The notes beneath the pieces are model-generated. The model did not search any database. It was not told the origin of the DNA and saw only the letters and a program-made list of their open reading frames with translations. Positions 41,509 to 51,407 of a stretch of 64,000 nucleotides of DNA are shown here, in pieces. Location: NCBI GenBank assembly GCA_020342235.1, contig CP073218.1, positions 1,116,001 to 1,180,000 of the forward strand, in the 5' to 3' direction. Each line of letters begins with the position of its first letter. The first letter of the stretch is position 1. Origin of the DNA: Saccharomycopsis phalli (taxonomy: Eukaryota; Ascomycota; Saccharomycetes; Ascoideales; Saccharomycopsidaceae). The position numbers were made by a program, and so were the translations under genes.

Positions 41509-43578
41509 ATGGACTACTTTACCATAATGACAGTTATGTTGCTTAAAATCCGTGAAATGATTCATTTTTTTCAAATTACTCATTTCATTCAACTTACTCG
41601 CAAAATCCAGCTTGTTTTATCAGAATCACTCAAAAACTGGGTGTTTTATCTCACCAACTCACAGTTCTTTAAAGCCTTGGACACCCAAAGAACTACGTTT
41701 CTCAACTCCGAATGGACCAGCTATTGGACAAATAAGATTCATCAATATGTCTTCAAGACTTTCGCAGCACTCCAAGGATGTGTGTTGCTCAACTCCGAAT
41801 GGACCAGCTATTGGACAAATGTGATTGATCAATGTGTCTTTAAGGCTTTCGCAACACTCCAAGGTTGCATGATTTGTCTCACTAACTCACAGATCTTTAA
41901 GTTCTTGGACACCCAAAGAACTACGTTGCTCAACTTTGAATGGACTAGCTATTGGACAAATATGATTCATCAATGTGGTTTCAAGACTTTAGAAACACTC
42001 CAAGGATGGATGCTTTATCTCACTAACTCACAGATCTTTAAGTTCTTGGACACCCAAAGAACTACGTTGCTCAACTTTGAATGGATCAGTTATTGGACAA
42101 ATATGATTCATCAATGTGGTTTCAAGACTTCTGAAACACTCAAAGGATGTATGCTTTATCTCACTAACTCACAGATCTTTAAGTTCTTGGACACCCAAAG
42201 AACTACGTTGCTCAACTTTGAATGGACTAGCTATTGGACAAATGAGATTCATCAATTTGGTTTCAAGACTTCTGAAACACTCAAAGGATGTATGATTTAT
42301 CTCACTAACTCACAGATCTTTAAGTTCTTGGACACCCAAAGAACTACGTTGCTCAACTTTGAATGGACTAGCTATTGGACAAATATGATTCATCAATGTG
42401 GTTTCAAGACTTCTGAAACACTCAAAGGATGTATGCTTTATCTCACTAACTCACAGATCTTTAAGTTCTTGGACACCCAAAGAACTACGTTGCTCAACTT
42501 TGAATGGACTAGCTATTGGACAAATGAGATTCATCAATTTGTTTTCAAGACTTCTGAAACACTCAAAGGATGTATGATTTATCTCACTAACTCACAGATC
42601 TTTAAGTTCTTGGACACCCAAAGAACTACGTTGCTCAACTTTGAATGGACTAGCTATTGGACAAATGAGATTCATCAATTTGGTTTCAAGACTTCTGAAA
42701 CACTCAAAGGATGTATGATTTATCTCACTAACTCACAGATCTTTAAGTTCTTGGACACCCAAAGAACTACGTTGCTCAACTTTGAATGGACTAGCTATTG
42801 GACAAATATGATTCATCAATGTGGTTTCAAGACTTCTGAAACACTCAAAGGATGTATGCTTTATCTCACTAACTCACAGATCTTTAAGTTCTTGGACACC
42901 CAAAGAACTACGTTGCTTAACTTTGAATGGATCAGTTATTGGACAAATGAGATTCATCAATGTCTTTACAAGAAATTTGATACACTCTACTCCGAAATCT
43001 ATAGATTTGGGAAAAATCGTTGGTGGGAAAACGTTCAGAGCATTGAGTTTGAGGGGCTTGTGATTCATGAGAATTTTGTGGCTATGATGATTGGAATTCT
43101 CATTGGCATATTATTGACACTTGCCTTGAGTCCAAGTATTGGTTCTTTCTACACCTTGGTTAGGCCAAATGTCCAGGATGTCAAAATGACTGATTCACAA
43201 GAAGAGTTTGTGTCAAATCAGGTTGTGCAAAGCCCATATCCAGAAGAATACAATGAAGCCACTAATTTATTGCAACAGTACAAGATTAATAAAGCTAGAA
43301 AGATTAAACAGCTTGCCAAACAACTTGTCGAGATGCCGGTAGAAGCAAAGTCATTTGAGAAACAAAATGTCATGAGAAATCTAGACAACGCACAGATTGA
43401 AACTATGGCTGAGACCGTTGGATCCAAGGCCAAGAAATCAGGTGCAAAGAGACGATATCGAAAGAAAAACTGGGAAAAGAAGCGGAAATTTGAAATGGGC
43501 AAAGGGTCTAGTGGTGAAATTGTCAGTGTTTTCCCTAGCAATATCACAATTCTTTACTACTCTGGCAAGTCTTTATAA
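41509..43578 (+). CDS. Membrane protein made of ten 47-aa tandem repeats, unknown function
   Basis: 689 aa, not recognised. After a 48-residue N-terminus come ten repeats (about residues 49-500), consensus start YLTNSQIFKFLDTQRTT, then LLNFEWTSYWTN, [M/E]IHQ[C/F]GFKTSETLKGC. The first two are diverged and the second is short; the last loses its C-terminal half. A single membrane segment follows (about 523-545, MMIGILIGILLTLALS), then an acidic-to-basic tail with a Lys/Arg cluster (KKSGAKRRYRKKNWEKKRK, about 640-660). No clear signal peptide. Repeats 3-10 are almost identical at DNA level. The unit could form an amphipathic helix-turn-helix that lies on membranes; that is inference. It is bracketed by long gene-free DNA. 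Confidence 0.8.
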   Translation: MDYFTIMTVMLLKIREMIHFFQITHFIQLTRKIQLVLSESLKNWVFYLTNSQFFKALDTQRTTFLNSEWTSYWTNKIHQYVFKTFAALQGCVLLNSEWTSYWTNVIDQCVFKAFATLQGCMICLTNSQIFKFLDTQRTTLLNFEWTSYWTNMIHQCGFKTLETLQGWMLYLTNSQIFKFLDTQRTTLLNFEWISYWTNMIHQCGFKTSETLKGCMLYLTNSQIFKFLDTQRTTLLNFEWTSYWTNEIHQFGFKTSETLKGCMIYLTNSQIFKFLDTQRTTLLNFEWTSYWTNMIHQCGFKTSETLKGCMLYLTNSQIFKFLDTQRTTLLNFEWTSYWTNEIHQFVFKTSETLKGCMIYLTNSQIFKFLDTQRTTLLNFEWTSYWTNEIHQFGFKTSETLKGCMIYLTNSQIFKFLDTQRTTLLNFEWTSYWTNMIHQCGFKTSETLKGCMLYLTNSQIFKFLDTQRTTLLNFEWISYWTNEIHQCLYKKFDTLYSEIYRFGKNRWWENVQSIEFEGLVIHENFVAMMIGILIGILLTLALSPSIGSFYTLVRPNVQDVKMTDSQEEFVSNQVVQSPYPEEYNEATNLLQQYKINKARKIKQLAKQLVEMPVEAKSFEKQNVMRNLDNAQIETMAETVGSKAKKSGAKRRYRKKNWEKKRKFEMGKGSSGEIVSVFPSNITILYYSGKSL
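41653..42990 (+). repeat. 141-bp coding tandem repeats
   Basis: Period of 141 bp, for example ACTCACAGATCTTTAAGTTC recurring at 141-bp steps from about 41,883 to 42,870. Two alternating sub-types (ATGATTCATCAATGTGG and GAGATTCATCAATTTGG) show block duplication. An early copy is shortened by 57 bp, in frame. Confidence 0.93.
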
Positions 43579-43886
43579 ATTTCCGGCTGTGATTTTCCTT
43601 CTAATTAATTCGATTGGCTTGTGCTTGACGATGTTGAGAATTCTCGACTGCTTGACGCTATTTCATGTTTGAACGAGGCTCTCCAATATGAATAGGTCAC
43701 TAGACGTGTTATGCTAATTTGATTATATCTGATTTGATTATATTTGATTATATTTGATTTGATTATATTTGGTTATATTTGATTATATTTGATTATATTT
43801 GATTATATTTGGTTATATTTGATTATATTTGATTATATTTGATTATATTTTATTTACTTTATATTTACATTTTATATTTCTTATAT

Positions 43887-43980
43887 TGTAGTATGATAAC
43901 TAGAATACGAGTTGGTAAAATAGCTAAAATATATTCGCTCGACTATTCAAAGAAAATTCTAACTATTTATAATTAAAACG
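43887..43980 (+). repeat. Dispersed LTR-like repeat, copy 1
   Basis: TGTAGTATGATAACTAGAAT, then the core GGTAAAATAGCTAAAATAT, CGACTATTC and a TATTTATAAT box. Three other copies are at about 44,425-44,509 (minus), 51,087-51,175 (plus) and 54,960-55,155 (minus). The TG start and TATA order suggest an LTR, but no ends with a target duplication were found. Confidence 0.5.
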
Positions 43981-44424
43981 AGCAATTGTTTAGCGGAAGA
44001 CGAAGTTACACCAGTGGGGGCACTTTACTAGTGGAGAAGCTAGAGCCAGACAAGAAATAACAACTTAAAGGAGAAAGCATTGGTCCTCTAAAGGGAATCC
44101 GGGGACTGCCTGAGCTACAAAAATCAAGGATCAGCGTTCTTCTTCATTACATATTTACATTATTTCATCTCTTTTGTATTGAAAAAGGTTACATTTTTTT
44201 CCTGAAGCTACACTAATCCGTTAGTTTCTCACATGTTTCTTGGCTATATACCATTTCCGGATCTTTCTGGTAATTGTGCTAGCTTTTATCAATTGTGCTA
44301 GTTTTTACCAATTGTGCTCATCTTTTGGCAATTGTGCTTCTTCCTGAAACTACCATCTTGGAAGATATGAATTCCAATAGGTCTTAGTTCTTCTCTGGCA
44401 AAAGGTTAATTATCTTATTTCAAG

Positions 44425-44509
44425 TATAAATAGCCAGACTTTTTTCTGAGTAGTCGTGCGAATATATTTTAGCTATTTTACCGACTCGCATCTTAGTTTC
44501 TTTATTACA
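44425..44509 (-). repeat. Dispersed LTR-like repeat, copy 2
   Basis: Minus strand: TGTAATAAAGAAACTAAGAT, core GGTAAAATAGCTAAAATAT, CGACTACTC and TATTTATACTT. It is inverted relative to copy 1, 440 bp away. Confidence 0.5.
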
Positions 44510-45306
44510 TTGTATATGCTGTACAGTTGTGTCTGGTGCCTCTGGATGTTGCCAAGTGAAAATATACCTTTATACCACCATAATTCCTGAGCCAAATGAG
44601 CCAAATATTATTAAATCTCGACATCTGGCTGACCAGGCTAGTCATGTGACTGAATTGTAACTAGAGCAAGGTCAGTATATAGCACGTGAATTAGGTATGA
44701 TCTACAACAGATATAATGTCCTCATGAAGAATACCGGGACTCTTTAGATTTAAGGAGCTTAGTGATTAATATGAGAGCAAGGCTTTTTCAAGTTTGAAAC
44801 CAGTGAGAACAAGTTTGACTATGTATCTGGGTATTTCCAAGGAACAAGATTACTGGAGAGTATTGTAGAGCAACTACGATGAATAATGTTTTGAGGTTGT
44901 AAACATCAAGAGAAGTAGGTGATTATTTCTAGGTAAAGAATTTACTATAAAGGCGATATGTGTGGTTAGTAGATGTAACTGGAGGAGAATAGCGTTCTGA
45001 TTATGTGATACTGCAGACAATGATGACATGAATTGTAGAATTCATGTTGAATTAAATGGAACAAGGCCAAAGTTTTGTCAATTCGAAGGTGTTTTAAATA
45101 CAGTATTGTGGCGAATTACAGTTGGTGATGGAAGATGATGGTGATAGAAAGAAGAAAGATAAAGAAGAAAGATAAAGAAGAAAGATAAAGAAGAAAGATA
45201 AGGAGGAAAGATAAAGAAAGAAAAAAGACAGTGAATCAACATCAACTTTACGAGTACAGTCCAAATAAGTCACGTTACTAAACTAATTCAGAACCTCTTG
45301 AGCTCA

Positions 45307-46542
45307 CTAAATTCCGTCGGCAGGATAAAAGTAAAACGCCAACGCGATAATTGCATAGGTGCTCAACAACATAATACCCTCTAACCAGTTACTCTCACCA
45401 TCCATGATCAAAAAGTTGGTGATAAACACCGAGACAAACAACACTGCGGTCTCAAAGGTGCTAAAGTACAAGTTCATTGGTACATCCATGGCCCAGCCAA
45501 CAAGGACCATGAATGGAGTGACGAAAAGCGCGATTTGCATCGACGAGCCAACGGCAACACCAATTGCCAAGTCCATCTTGTCCTTGACTGCGACCACGAC
45601 TGCGGTCACGTGCTCGGCAGCGTTGCCGACGATTGGGATTAGAATGATACCGATGAATGTTTTTGAGAGGCCGGTTTTGGAGACGACCGAGTCGATGGAG
45701 CTGACGAGGAAGTCTGCGCAGAACGACACAAAGACCGTGCTGAGGAAAAGCACCACCAACAGGCCAAGTACGCTCAAGCTCTCGAGGTCGTGGTCAAGGG
45801 AGATTGGTCTTGACGGCAATTCTTCGCCCGAGGACGAGAACGAGCGGCGGATGTTGTTCTGTTCCTCTTCTAGGTCGTGGTCTGCGGCCTCAAACAACTG
45901 TTTGTGGGTGTACAACTGGAAAAAGAGGTAGAGGATGTACACCACCAACAAGACGATGGAAGTTGATCGGGAGAGCGCAAGGATCTGCGACCCGGGGTGT
46001 TCGGGGGTGTGGGGTGTGTCGGAGGTGTTTTGCGACGCAATGGTAGCGTTGAACGCTGCGGGAATCACGAGCGACGAGCATGCCAATGCCATCAAAGAAC
46101 TCATTGTCTGGGCAACGGTCTTGGAGAATTTCTGCTGGATCCGGTTCCAGCCGCCAAACACAAAGCAGCAGCCCAACACAAGCAACAAGTTGGAGAGAAT
46201 CGACCCGAGCATCGACGCTTGCACGATGCGGATCTGGTTCTCACGAAGCGCAATGATCGACACAATCAACTCCACTGCGTTTCCAAACGTCGCGTTGAGC
46301 AATCCTCCAACGGTTTCGCCCACGTGCTCAGCCAATTCCTCAGTGGCATACGCCAAAATCGCTGCCAACGGTACAATAGCAAAGAAGTTGAGTCCAAAAA
46401 CCAAGGATGGATTCCACTCCAAGTGGCCGGCAATTAGCCCAAGGGGAACAAACACAAGGAGAATGTTCACAGGCGAGGACTTGAGCGTGAGGAGCGTCGC
46501 ATTGGTGGATTTTTCCCACAATGTTCGTTTGGTGGTGGACAT
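45307..46542 (-). CDS. VCX1: Vacuolar Ca2+/H+ exchanger
   Basis: 411 aa, the same length as S. cerevisiae Vcx1. CaCA-family transporter that moves cytosolic Ca2+ into the vacuole in exchange for protons. Both alpha repeats carry the signature ([13 protein letters not shown] at residues 87-99, [13 protein letters not shown] at 306-318), with the pore Glu residues present. About eleven membrane segments; a hydrophilic loop (about 211-255) with the acidic run [10 protein letters not shown] splits the two halves, as in the family. The start at MSTTKRTLW precedes the first hydrophobic segment. A CACGTG lies 90 bp upstream. Confidence 0.95.
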   Translation of the reverse strand: MSTTKRTLWEKSTNATLLTLKSSPVNILLVFVPLGLIAGHLEWNPSLVFGLNFFAIVPLAAILAYATEELAEHVGETVGGLLNATFGNAVELIVSIIALRENQIRIVQASMLGSILSNLLLVLGCCFVFGGWNRIQQKFSKTVAQTMSSLMALACSSLVIPAAFNATIASQNTSDTPHTPEHPGSQILALSRSTSIVLLVVYILYLFFQLYTHKQLFEAADHDLEEEQNNIRRSFSSSGEELPSRPISLDHDLESLSVLGLLVVLFLSTVFVSFCADFLVSSIDSVVSKTGLSKTFIGIILIPIVGNAAEHVTAVVVAVKDKMDLAIGVAVGSSMQIALFVTPFMVLVGWAMDVPMNLYFSTFETAVLFVSVFITNFLIMDGESNWLEGIMLLSTYAIIALAFYFYPADGI

Positions 46543-47853
46543 TTTGGGGATTAAAAGTTTTGAGTTTCAGGGTCTACTCAGCCTACAGGTTAGGAGTGCA
46601 TGGGCATTGACGGTCATCAAGAAGCGCATGTCACGTGACAATGTGCCACGTCGAGATATGCGGGCGGGTAAGGCTAACGAGGTTGGCTGAAACCGGCTGA
46701 AACTGGCTGAAAAATGGCTGAAAAATAAGGTAAGTTGATGTGTGTTGAGGTGAACTGAGGTAGTTTGACTGAAAATTGACTGGAAATTGAGGTAGATTGA
46801 CCGAATGTTGGTTGGAAATTAAGGTAAATTGACGGGAGAATTGGACTGAAATCGATTGAAAACTGTACTGGAAAATAACGGTAAATCGAGGTGAATCGAG
46901 ATAACTTGGGACAAGTTGACTGGTGGACTGTATTGGAAAATTGACTGGAAAATTGAGGAAATTTGACTAGTGGATGGTAGAAGATTGACTGGAAATTGAG
47001 GTAAGCGGAAGTAAGTTGAGGTAGATTAACTGGTGGATTGTAGAAAATTAACTGAAAATTAAGGCAAGCTGATGTGAGCTGAGGCAATTTGACTGGTGAA
47101 TGGTATTGGAAAATTTACTGCACAGCGTATTGGAAAATTGACTGAAAATTAAAATACAAAGTCTCAGACCCAGTCAAACCTGGCTTAGACCCGGCTTAAC
47201 CTAGCTCAGACCTCGTTTAGACCTGGTATTAACCACCCCAGATAACACCTGCATTGTAGTTTCAATCTCATTTCTCGTCATCCCCATTGGAAACGCCTTT
47301 CATAGCGTACCAACCTTGATGACAGCACTCTCACTACCACATGACTACAATAAAGCCGCTTGTTTTGAGTACCAGCTTGATTTGGTGCACAGCCCAAAAC
47401 AATGTATCCTGCAACAGAAACTTTAATGACGCATTCAAGCCATATCCAGGACCCATTGTCATGTGAAACTGGTTCCTCATCCACGCTTTTATGCGTGGCT
47501 CTTTCTGTCATTATTGAAATTGTACACGGGGATGACGTTTCTGACAAAGATCGACGTTTTTCTACCAAGACTACGATCTGCGGTGTTTCAAGAAACTGCG
47601 ATCTAGAGGTTTTCCAGTCAACGCCACGGTCAACAGATCCTGTAGTACAAGCTGCGGTTCTGCCAACCAATTTGGCACTAAAACAAACTACACTTTTCCT
47701 AATACAATGTTCCACATTTTGACACTAAAAACCACTTATTGTATGCAACTATAAAAAAAATTTTAAGCGATTCTCACGTGACACATACGCAGCTAGGACA
47801 ATCGTCGTTTTGCCCTTACAGTGAGGCTCCAAAAGTTTAAAAAAAAATGTAGT
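46543..47853. other. Intergenic with long degenerate minisatellite
   Basis: Shared upstream region of VCX1 (minus) and LMO1 (plus). 46,684-47,145 is built of irregular units such as GACTGGAAATTGAGGTAAGTT. Two mutually opposite open frames near 47,280-47,720 lack recognisable features and are not called. CACGTG sites are at 46,632 and 47,775; a TATAAAAAAA box lies near 47,751. Confidence 0.6.
47847..47852 (+). promoter_or_regulatory. Minimal start-stop upstream ORF
   Basis: ATGTAG, one base before the first in-frame ATG (47854) of LMO1. If transcripts include it, scanning ribosomes would start and stop here and could favour the internal start at 47959 or damp translation. Confidence 0.35.
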
Positions 47854-49929
47854 ATGATATTTGGAGCCCTGCCCTGGGTATCGTGCCGCAGAAATTTGAG
47901 CCCGTACCAGGCTAGGTTGTTCACTTTAGGTTTCGTCAAGCTTGCAATCTTGTTGGAAATGGCAGAGGACTCGCTTGCAATAAATCATTACTTGAATAAG
48001 TTTCTGGAGAAACAGGAGCCGTTTCTAACGATTGCAGTGGGAAACCGGTTTTTATCGTCGCTTCGGTCGAGCATTCTCAACAAGAACAACAAGCAGGAAC
48101 GGGTGAATCTGGTGGTTGTGTTGGCGAAAATGGTTGGCTTTTTGAAGCGGAACGACGAGACGTTGGCGATCTTTGACGAGCCGTTGTTTCGCGAGCTTCT
48201 TCGCATTGCGATTCAAAAGCCGATCGAGCTCACTGGCAACAGCGTGTTCAGAATCATCAACTTCTTCATTGTGGAGCCCCACCCGATGATTTCGCGGCTC
48301 TACGACTGTGTGTACCAGAGCCTGCGGTTCATTGAGATATTTCTCCCGAGGTTGAACGCCGACTCCGAGACGGTGACGTTGACGTTTGAGTTTTTGAGCT
48401 CATTGTTGTACTCTCTGGCGGACTATCCTGCCAACAAACTAGCGGTGATCATCGGGCGGATGCGCCAGGTGAGTTTGACCGAGCATTGTGAGGAGATTAT
48501 GGCCAGCAAGTCGATGCTGGTGGACCAGCTCCAGAAGCTCAAGACACGGTACAATATGGGTCTCTTTAGGCTTATCAAGCGGGGAGCGCGGATCTTCTTG
48601 CAGCCAGAGTCCGCCAGCGACATGCAGCTCATCCACGACCTTCTAGAGCTTCTCAAGACGTTTTTCAGCAGCGGGGCCAGTGACGTGGAAATCTACGCCA
48701 AGGCAGGGTTCACTCGGGACCCGACGCACTACATTGCGAGCCAGTACCCGTTGTCGATTGTGTGCAACATCACGGTGTTTCTCAGTCACGCAAACGACAA
48801 GTTCCGCCGCCGGTACTACGAGCAGCTTCTTCTCACGTCCAAGAACTACTGTTTCCCCGTCGGCAAGGTTGCGCTCGAGGTGCTGGCTTTCCTCAGTGAC
48901 CACGTCTTTGTCGAAAAGGAGTTCCAGGCCTTGGTGCGCTTCTTGCCGTTTTACGACTCCATCTTCTACGGCAGCATGCTTCTCTGTGTCGACTTCTGGG
49001 AGCAGTCCGGCTGCCAGTCGTCGGACCCACTGGACATCACTGTGATCATCAACCTCCTCCAGGCAACGTTCAGCCACTTGGTCAAGACAATCACCCCAGA
49101 AACGTCTGGCCCCGAGCTCCGGGAAATGCTTCTGCAGGTGTCCTATGCCAAGGCCCGCGAGGTCCAGCTCGCACAGATCCACAAAAGACGCCAGGAGTGG
49201 TACGGAGACGACATCAACAAGTTCGACAACCAGCTTGAGATCGAGGTCGCCAACTTTGTCCGGGAAGAGCGCATCCTCCTGCTCATTCGCGGCTCCTGGT
49301 TCCTCGCCCACTCCCCGCGATTCCAATACACACACGGCAACCCCATGGGCTCTGCGCAAAACGTGCCCACCACCCGCCACGTGCGGCCTTCTCAGTACTA
49401 CTTTTGCGTGTCGCCCAATCGTCAGTACATCATGTACAAGGAGTTCGATTCCAAGGAATCCGTGGCCCCAGTGCTTGACAGGCTGACCGCAGCCACCATC
49501 CCGCTATCAACGGTGCGCGATATCACCGTCACCGAGGTGGGTCGGAGCTGGAACACGGGTACCCACATGCGGCACGTCAATCTCTTTGTGAGCATCGAGT
49601 CGCGCAACTCGTTGCTGAAGATTGCGTTCTGGAACAAGAACGGCGGCGAGATTGTCGGCTTCTACACCGACTCGCGAGACTTGGCATACGTGTGGTGCGA
49701 CGGTATCAACTTGCTTCTTAACAAGCCGATTTCCAAGGTCAGCGAATATACAAAGGGCCAGATTGAAAAGTTATTTGATGTGCGCCGCGCCGCACAGTTT
49801 TCCACGCTAAGATTGCACCAGGAAGAGGGAAGAAAGGGTCGGAAGGGCGATCTCAATGAGGACGAGGAGGAGGGATTGTATGACTACAGCCAGTTGATTA
49901 AAGTCACGGGTAACTATTATTATGATTAG
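47854..49929 (+). CDS. LMO1: ELMO/CED-12 homolog
   Basis: 691 aa from the ATG at 47854, or 656 aa from the ATG at 47959 (MAEDSLAINHYL), which is closer to S. cerevisiae Lmo1 (665 aa) and may be the true start. An ARM-like helical N-terminal half (LNKFLEKQEPFLTIAVGNRFL onward) is followed by a C-terminal PH-like domain (GSWFLAHS, QYYFCVSPNRQYIMYK, VWCDGINLLLN) of the ELMO type, and an acidic tail ending in NYYYD. In yeast Lmo1 works with Dck1 as exchange factor for Rho5 in stress and mitophagy signalling; the same role is inferred. A diverged paralog lies at 34569-37355. Head-to-head with VCX1. Confidence 0.8.
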   Translation: MIFGALPWVSCRRNLSPYQARLFTLGFVKLAILLEMAEDSLAINHYLNKFLEKQEPFLTIAVGNRFLSSLRSSILNKNNKQERVNLVVVLAKMVGFLKRNDETLAIFDEPLFRELLRIAIQKPIELTGNSVFRIINFFIVEPHPMISRLYDCVYQSLRFIEIFLPRLNADSETVTLTFEFLSSLLYSLADYPANKLAVIIGRMRQVSLTEHCEEIMASKSMLVDQLQKLKTRYNMGLFRLIKRGARIFLQPESASDMQLIHDLLELLKTFFSSGASDVEIYAKAGFTRDPTHYIASQYPLSIVCNITVFLSHANDKFRRRYYEQLLLTSKNYCFPVGKVALEVLAFLSDHVFVEKEFQALVRFLPFYDSIFYGSMLLCVDFWEQSGCQSSDPLDITVIINLLQATFSHLVKTITPETSGPELREMLLQVSYAKAREVQLAQIHKRRQEWYGDDINKFDNQLEIEVANFVREERILLLIRGSWFLAHSPRFQYTHGNPMGSAQNVPTTRHVRPSQYYFCVSPNRQYIMYKEFDSKESVAPVLDRLTAATIPLSTVRDITVTEVGRSWNTGTHMRHVNLFVSIESRNSLLKIAFWNKNGGEIVGFYTDSRDLAYVWCDGINLLLNKPISKVSEYTKGQIEKLFDVRRAAQFSTLRLHQEEGRKGRKGDLNEDEEEGLYDYSQLIKVTGNYYYD

Positions 49930-50319
49930 CGACAAACTTGGGACAGAATATGGTTTGGGAAGTATAGAATGTCAGTAGGCTGGCCTAGATGGTGTAATAT
50001 AATAACGACTTGTGTATGATTAGTAGTGGCTAGTGTCATGTGATGAGTATGGGTATATTGTCGCGTGATATGAGATAGTCACGTGTTACATGAAGATAAC
50101 ACAAACATGCAAGTCACGTGTAGTAAGAATATCACACAAAAATACAAATCACGTGGGTCACAAACCACGTGATATATACAGATTATTAATTTCCGACTAA
50201 GCGTCACATGACTAGATGCACCATTCACGTGACATTCAGCTCAGGAATGCCGTGCTGCCTCATTTCCACGTGACCTCTACTTTTCCTGAAAAATTAGTCA
50301 GCAGCATCTTTAGCACAAA
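49930..50319. other. Promoter region with CACGTG cluster
   Basis: 390 bp between LMO1 and the glutaredoxin gene; no gene. Its last 240 bp hold six CACGTG palindromes. Confidence 0.7.
50080..50272. promoter_or_regulatory. Cluster of six CACGTG boxes
   Basis: CACGTG at 50080, 50115, 50150, 50166, 50226 and 50267, mostly as TCACGTG. The motif is the known site for bHLH factors such as Cbf1 and Pho4. About 0.05 would be expected by chance in 193 bp. It points to strong bHLH control of the downstream glutaredoxin. Confidence 0.75.
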
Positions 50320-51006
50320 ATGTCGGTTGTTGCAGTAAAATCAGAGGATCAGTTCACCAATTTGATTAGCAACTCAAAGGATAAACTTGCCATCCTATAT
50401 TTCCACGCTCCTTGGGCCGCTCCTTGCGTGCAAATGTCCACAGTGTTTGAAACCCTTGCCCAAGCCAACCCGGAGTTTGACTTTTTGTCAGTCGATGCCG
50501 ACGACTTAAGTGACATTGCCGAATTGTTTGAAATCAGCTCTGTGCCACACTTTGTGTTCATCAAGAACGAGGTCAACTTGAAGGAAATCTCCGGTACCGA
50601 CCCTAAAGAAGTTGCCACTGCAATTGAGCAGTTCAAGACCACCAAGACCGAGTCCAAGGAGGAAAAAGTCGCTCAGGCCAGTACTCCATCAGAGGAGGAT
50701 TTGAATAAGCGGTTGGATAAGCTCACCAAGGCAGCACCAGTGATGGCATTTATCAAAGGAACGCCATCCGAGCCAAAGTGCGGGTTTTCGCGCCAGTTGG
50801 TGGCGATTTTGCGAGAGCACCTGGTCAAGTTTGGGTTCTTTGATATTTTGAAAGATGATTCCGTGAGACAGGGCTTGAAGACGTTTAGTGACTGGCCGAC
50901 GTTTCCTCAGTTGTATATAAACGGTGAGTTCCAAGGCGGGTTGGACATAATTAAGGAGAATCTCGCGGAGGATGCGAAATATTTTACTACTGCGTTGAAT
51001 AGTTGA
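50320..51006 (+). CDS. GRX4: Monothiol glutaredoxin, Grx3/Grx4 type
   Basis: 228 aa. An N-terminal thioredoxin-like domain (residues 1-105) has WAAPC at 32-36, with only the second Cys of the thioredoxin pair, as in Grx3/4. A Lys/Glu linker leads to the glutaredoxin domain with active site CGFS (154-157), the cis-Pro motif WPTFPQLY (192-199) and the GG glutathione site (206-207). Known role: cytosolic/nuclear Fe-S cluster carrier that signals iron status to Aft1 or Fep1-type regulators and delivers iron. S. cerevisiae has the pair GRX3/GRX4; only one is seen here, so the symbol could be GRX3. Confidence 0.93.
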   Translation: MSVVAVKSEDQFTNLISNSKDKLAILYFHAPWAAPCVQMSTVFETLAQANPEFDFLSVDADDLSDIAELFEISSVPHFVFIKNEVNLKEISGTDPKEVATAIEQFKTTKTESKEEKVAQASTPSEEDLNKRLDKLTKAAPVMAFIKGTPSEPKCGFSRQLVAILREHLVKFGFFDILKDDSVRQGLKTFSDWPTFPQLYINGEFQGGLDIIKENLAEDAKYFTTALNS

Positions 51007-51407
51007 GTTGAGTGGTATAATGGTTGAATGTCCGGGTAAACAGTTTGCAACATGAGAAATTAAGTATAATGCAAGTTAATCTATACTGTAATTTACTAAG
51101 TAGGATATGAGTTGGCAAAAGCTAAAACATATTCGATTTGCCGATTTGGGAGCAAAACGGATTATTTATAATGGAAGTAGGAACCAGACCAAGACTTGAG
51201 GTCAGATGGTCTAGGGAATGTGTTTTGGTGATTATTTAAGCGTAATCATAGGAGTACAAGTCTTGTATTAAAGAATTAGCAAGGATATTAAGTATTATAT
51301 GGTCTCTGTAATGCTCGTGTAATGACAGTGTGTACTCCTCGACGGTCTGAATCAACAGCTTTCAACAATCTGGATAAACACCCTATCAACAGTCTGAATC
51401 AACAGCT
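51007..51407. other. Intergenic, convergent gene ends, LTR-like repeat
   Basis: From 51,087 lies the third copy of the dispersed repeat (TGTAATTTACTAAG, GAGTTGGCAAAAGCTAAAACAT, TTATTTATAATGG). Near 51,345-51,410 a phrase TCTGAATCAACAGCTTTCAA is repeated. No gene. Confidence 0.55.

Larger units (their letters stand above)
43579..45306. other. Intergenic with microsatellite and inverted repeat pair
   Basis: 43,720-43,860 is an array of TTTGATTATA 10-mers. 43,887 onward (plus) and 44,425-44,509 (minus) carry the same roughly 90-bp repeat in inverted orientation, with the core GGTAAAATAGCTAAAATAT. 45,165-45,225 is AAGAAAGATAAAG tandem DNA. No gene supported. Confidence 0.6.

Noticed and set aside
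41653-42990. Regular repeats resembling a CRISPR array
   Set aside because: The 141-bp units have no spacers and encode protein in frame; the organism is a eukaryote.
47278-47722. Two overlapping opposite frames of 106 and 145 codons
   Set aside because: Mutually exclusive, no motif, no recognisable start context; left as intergenic.
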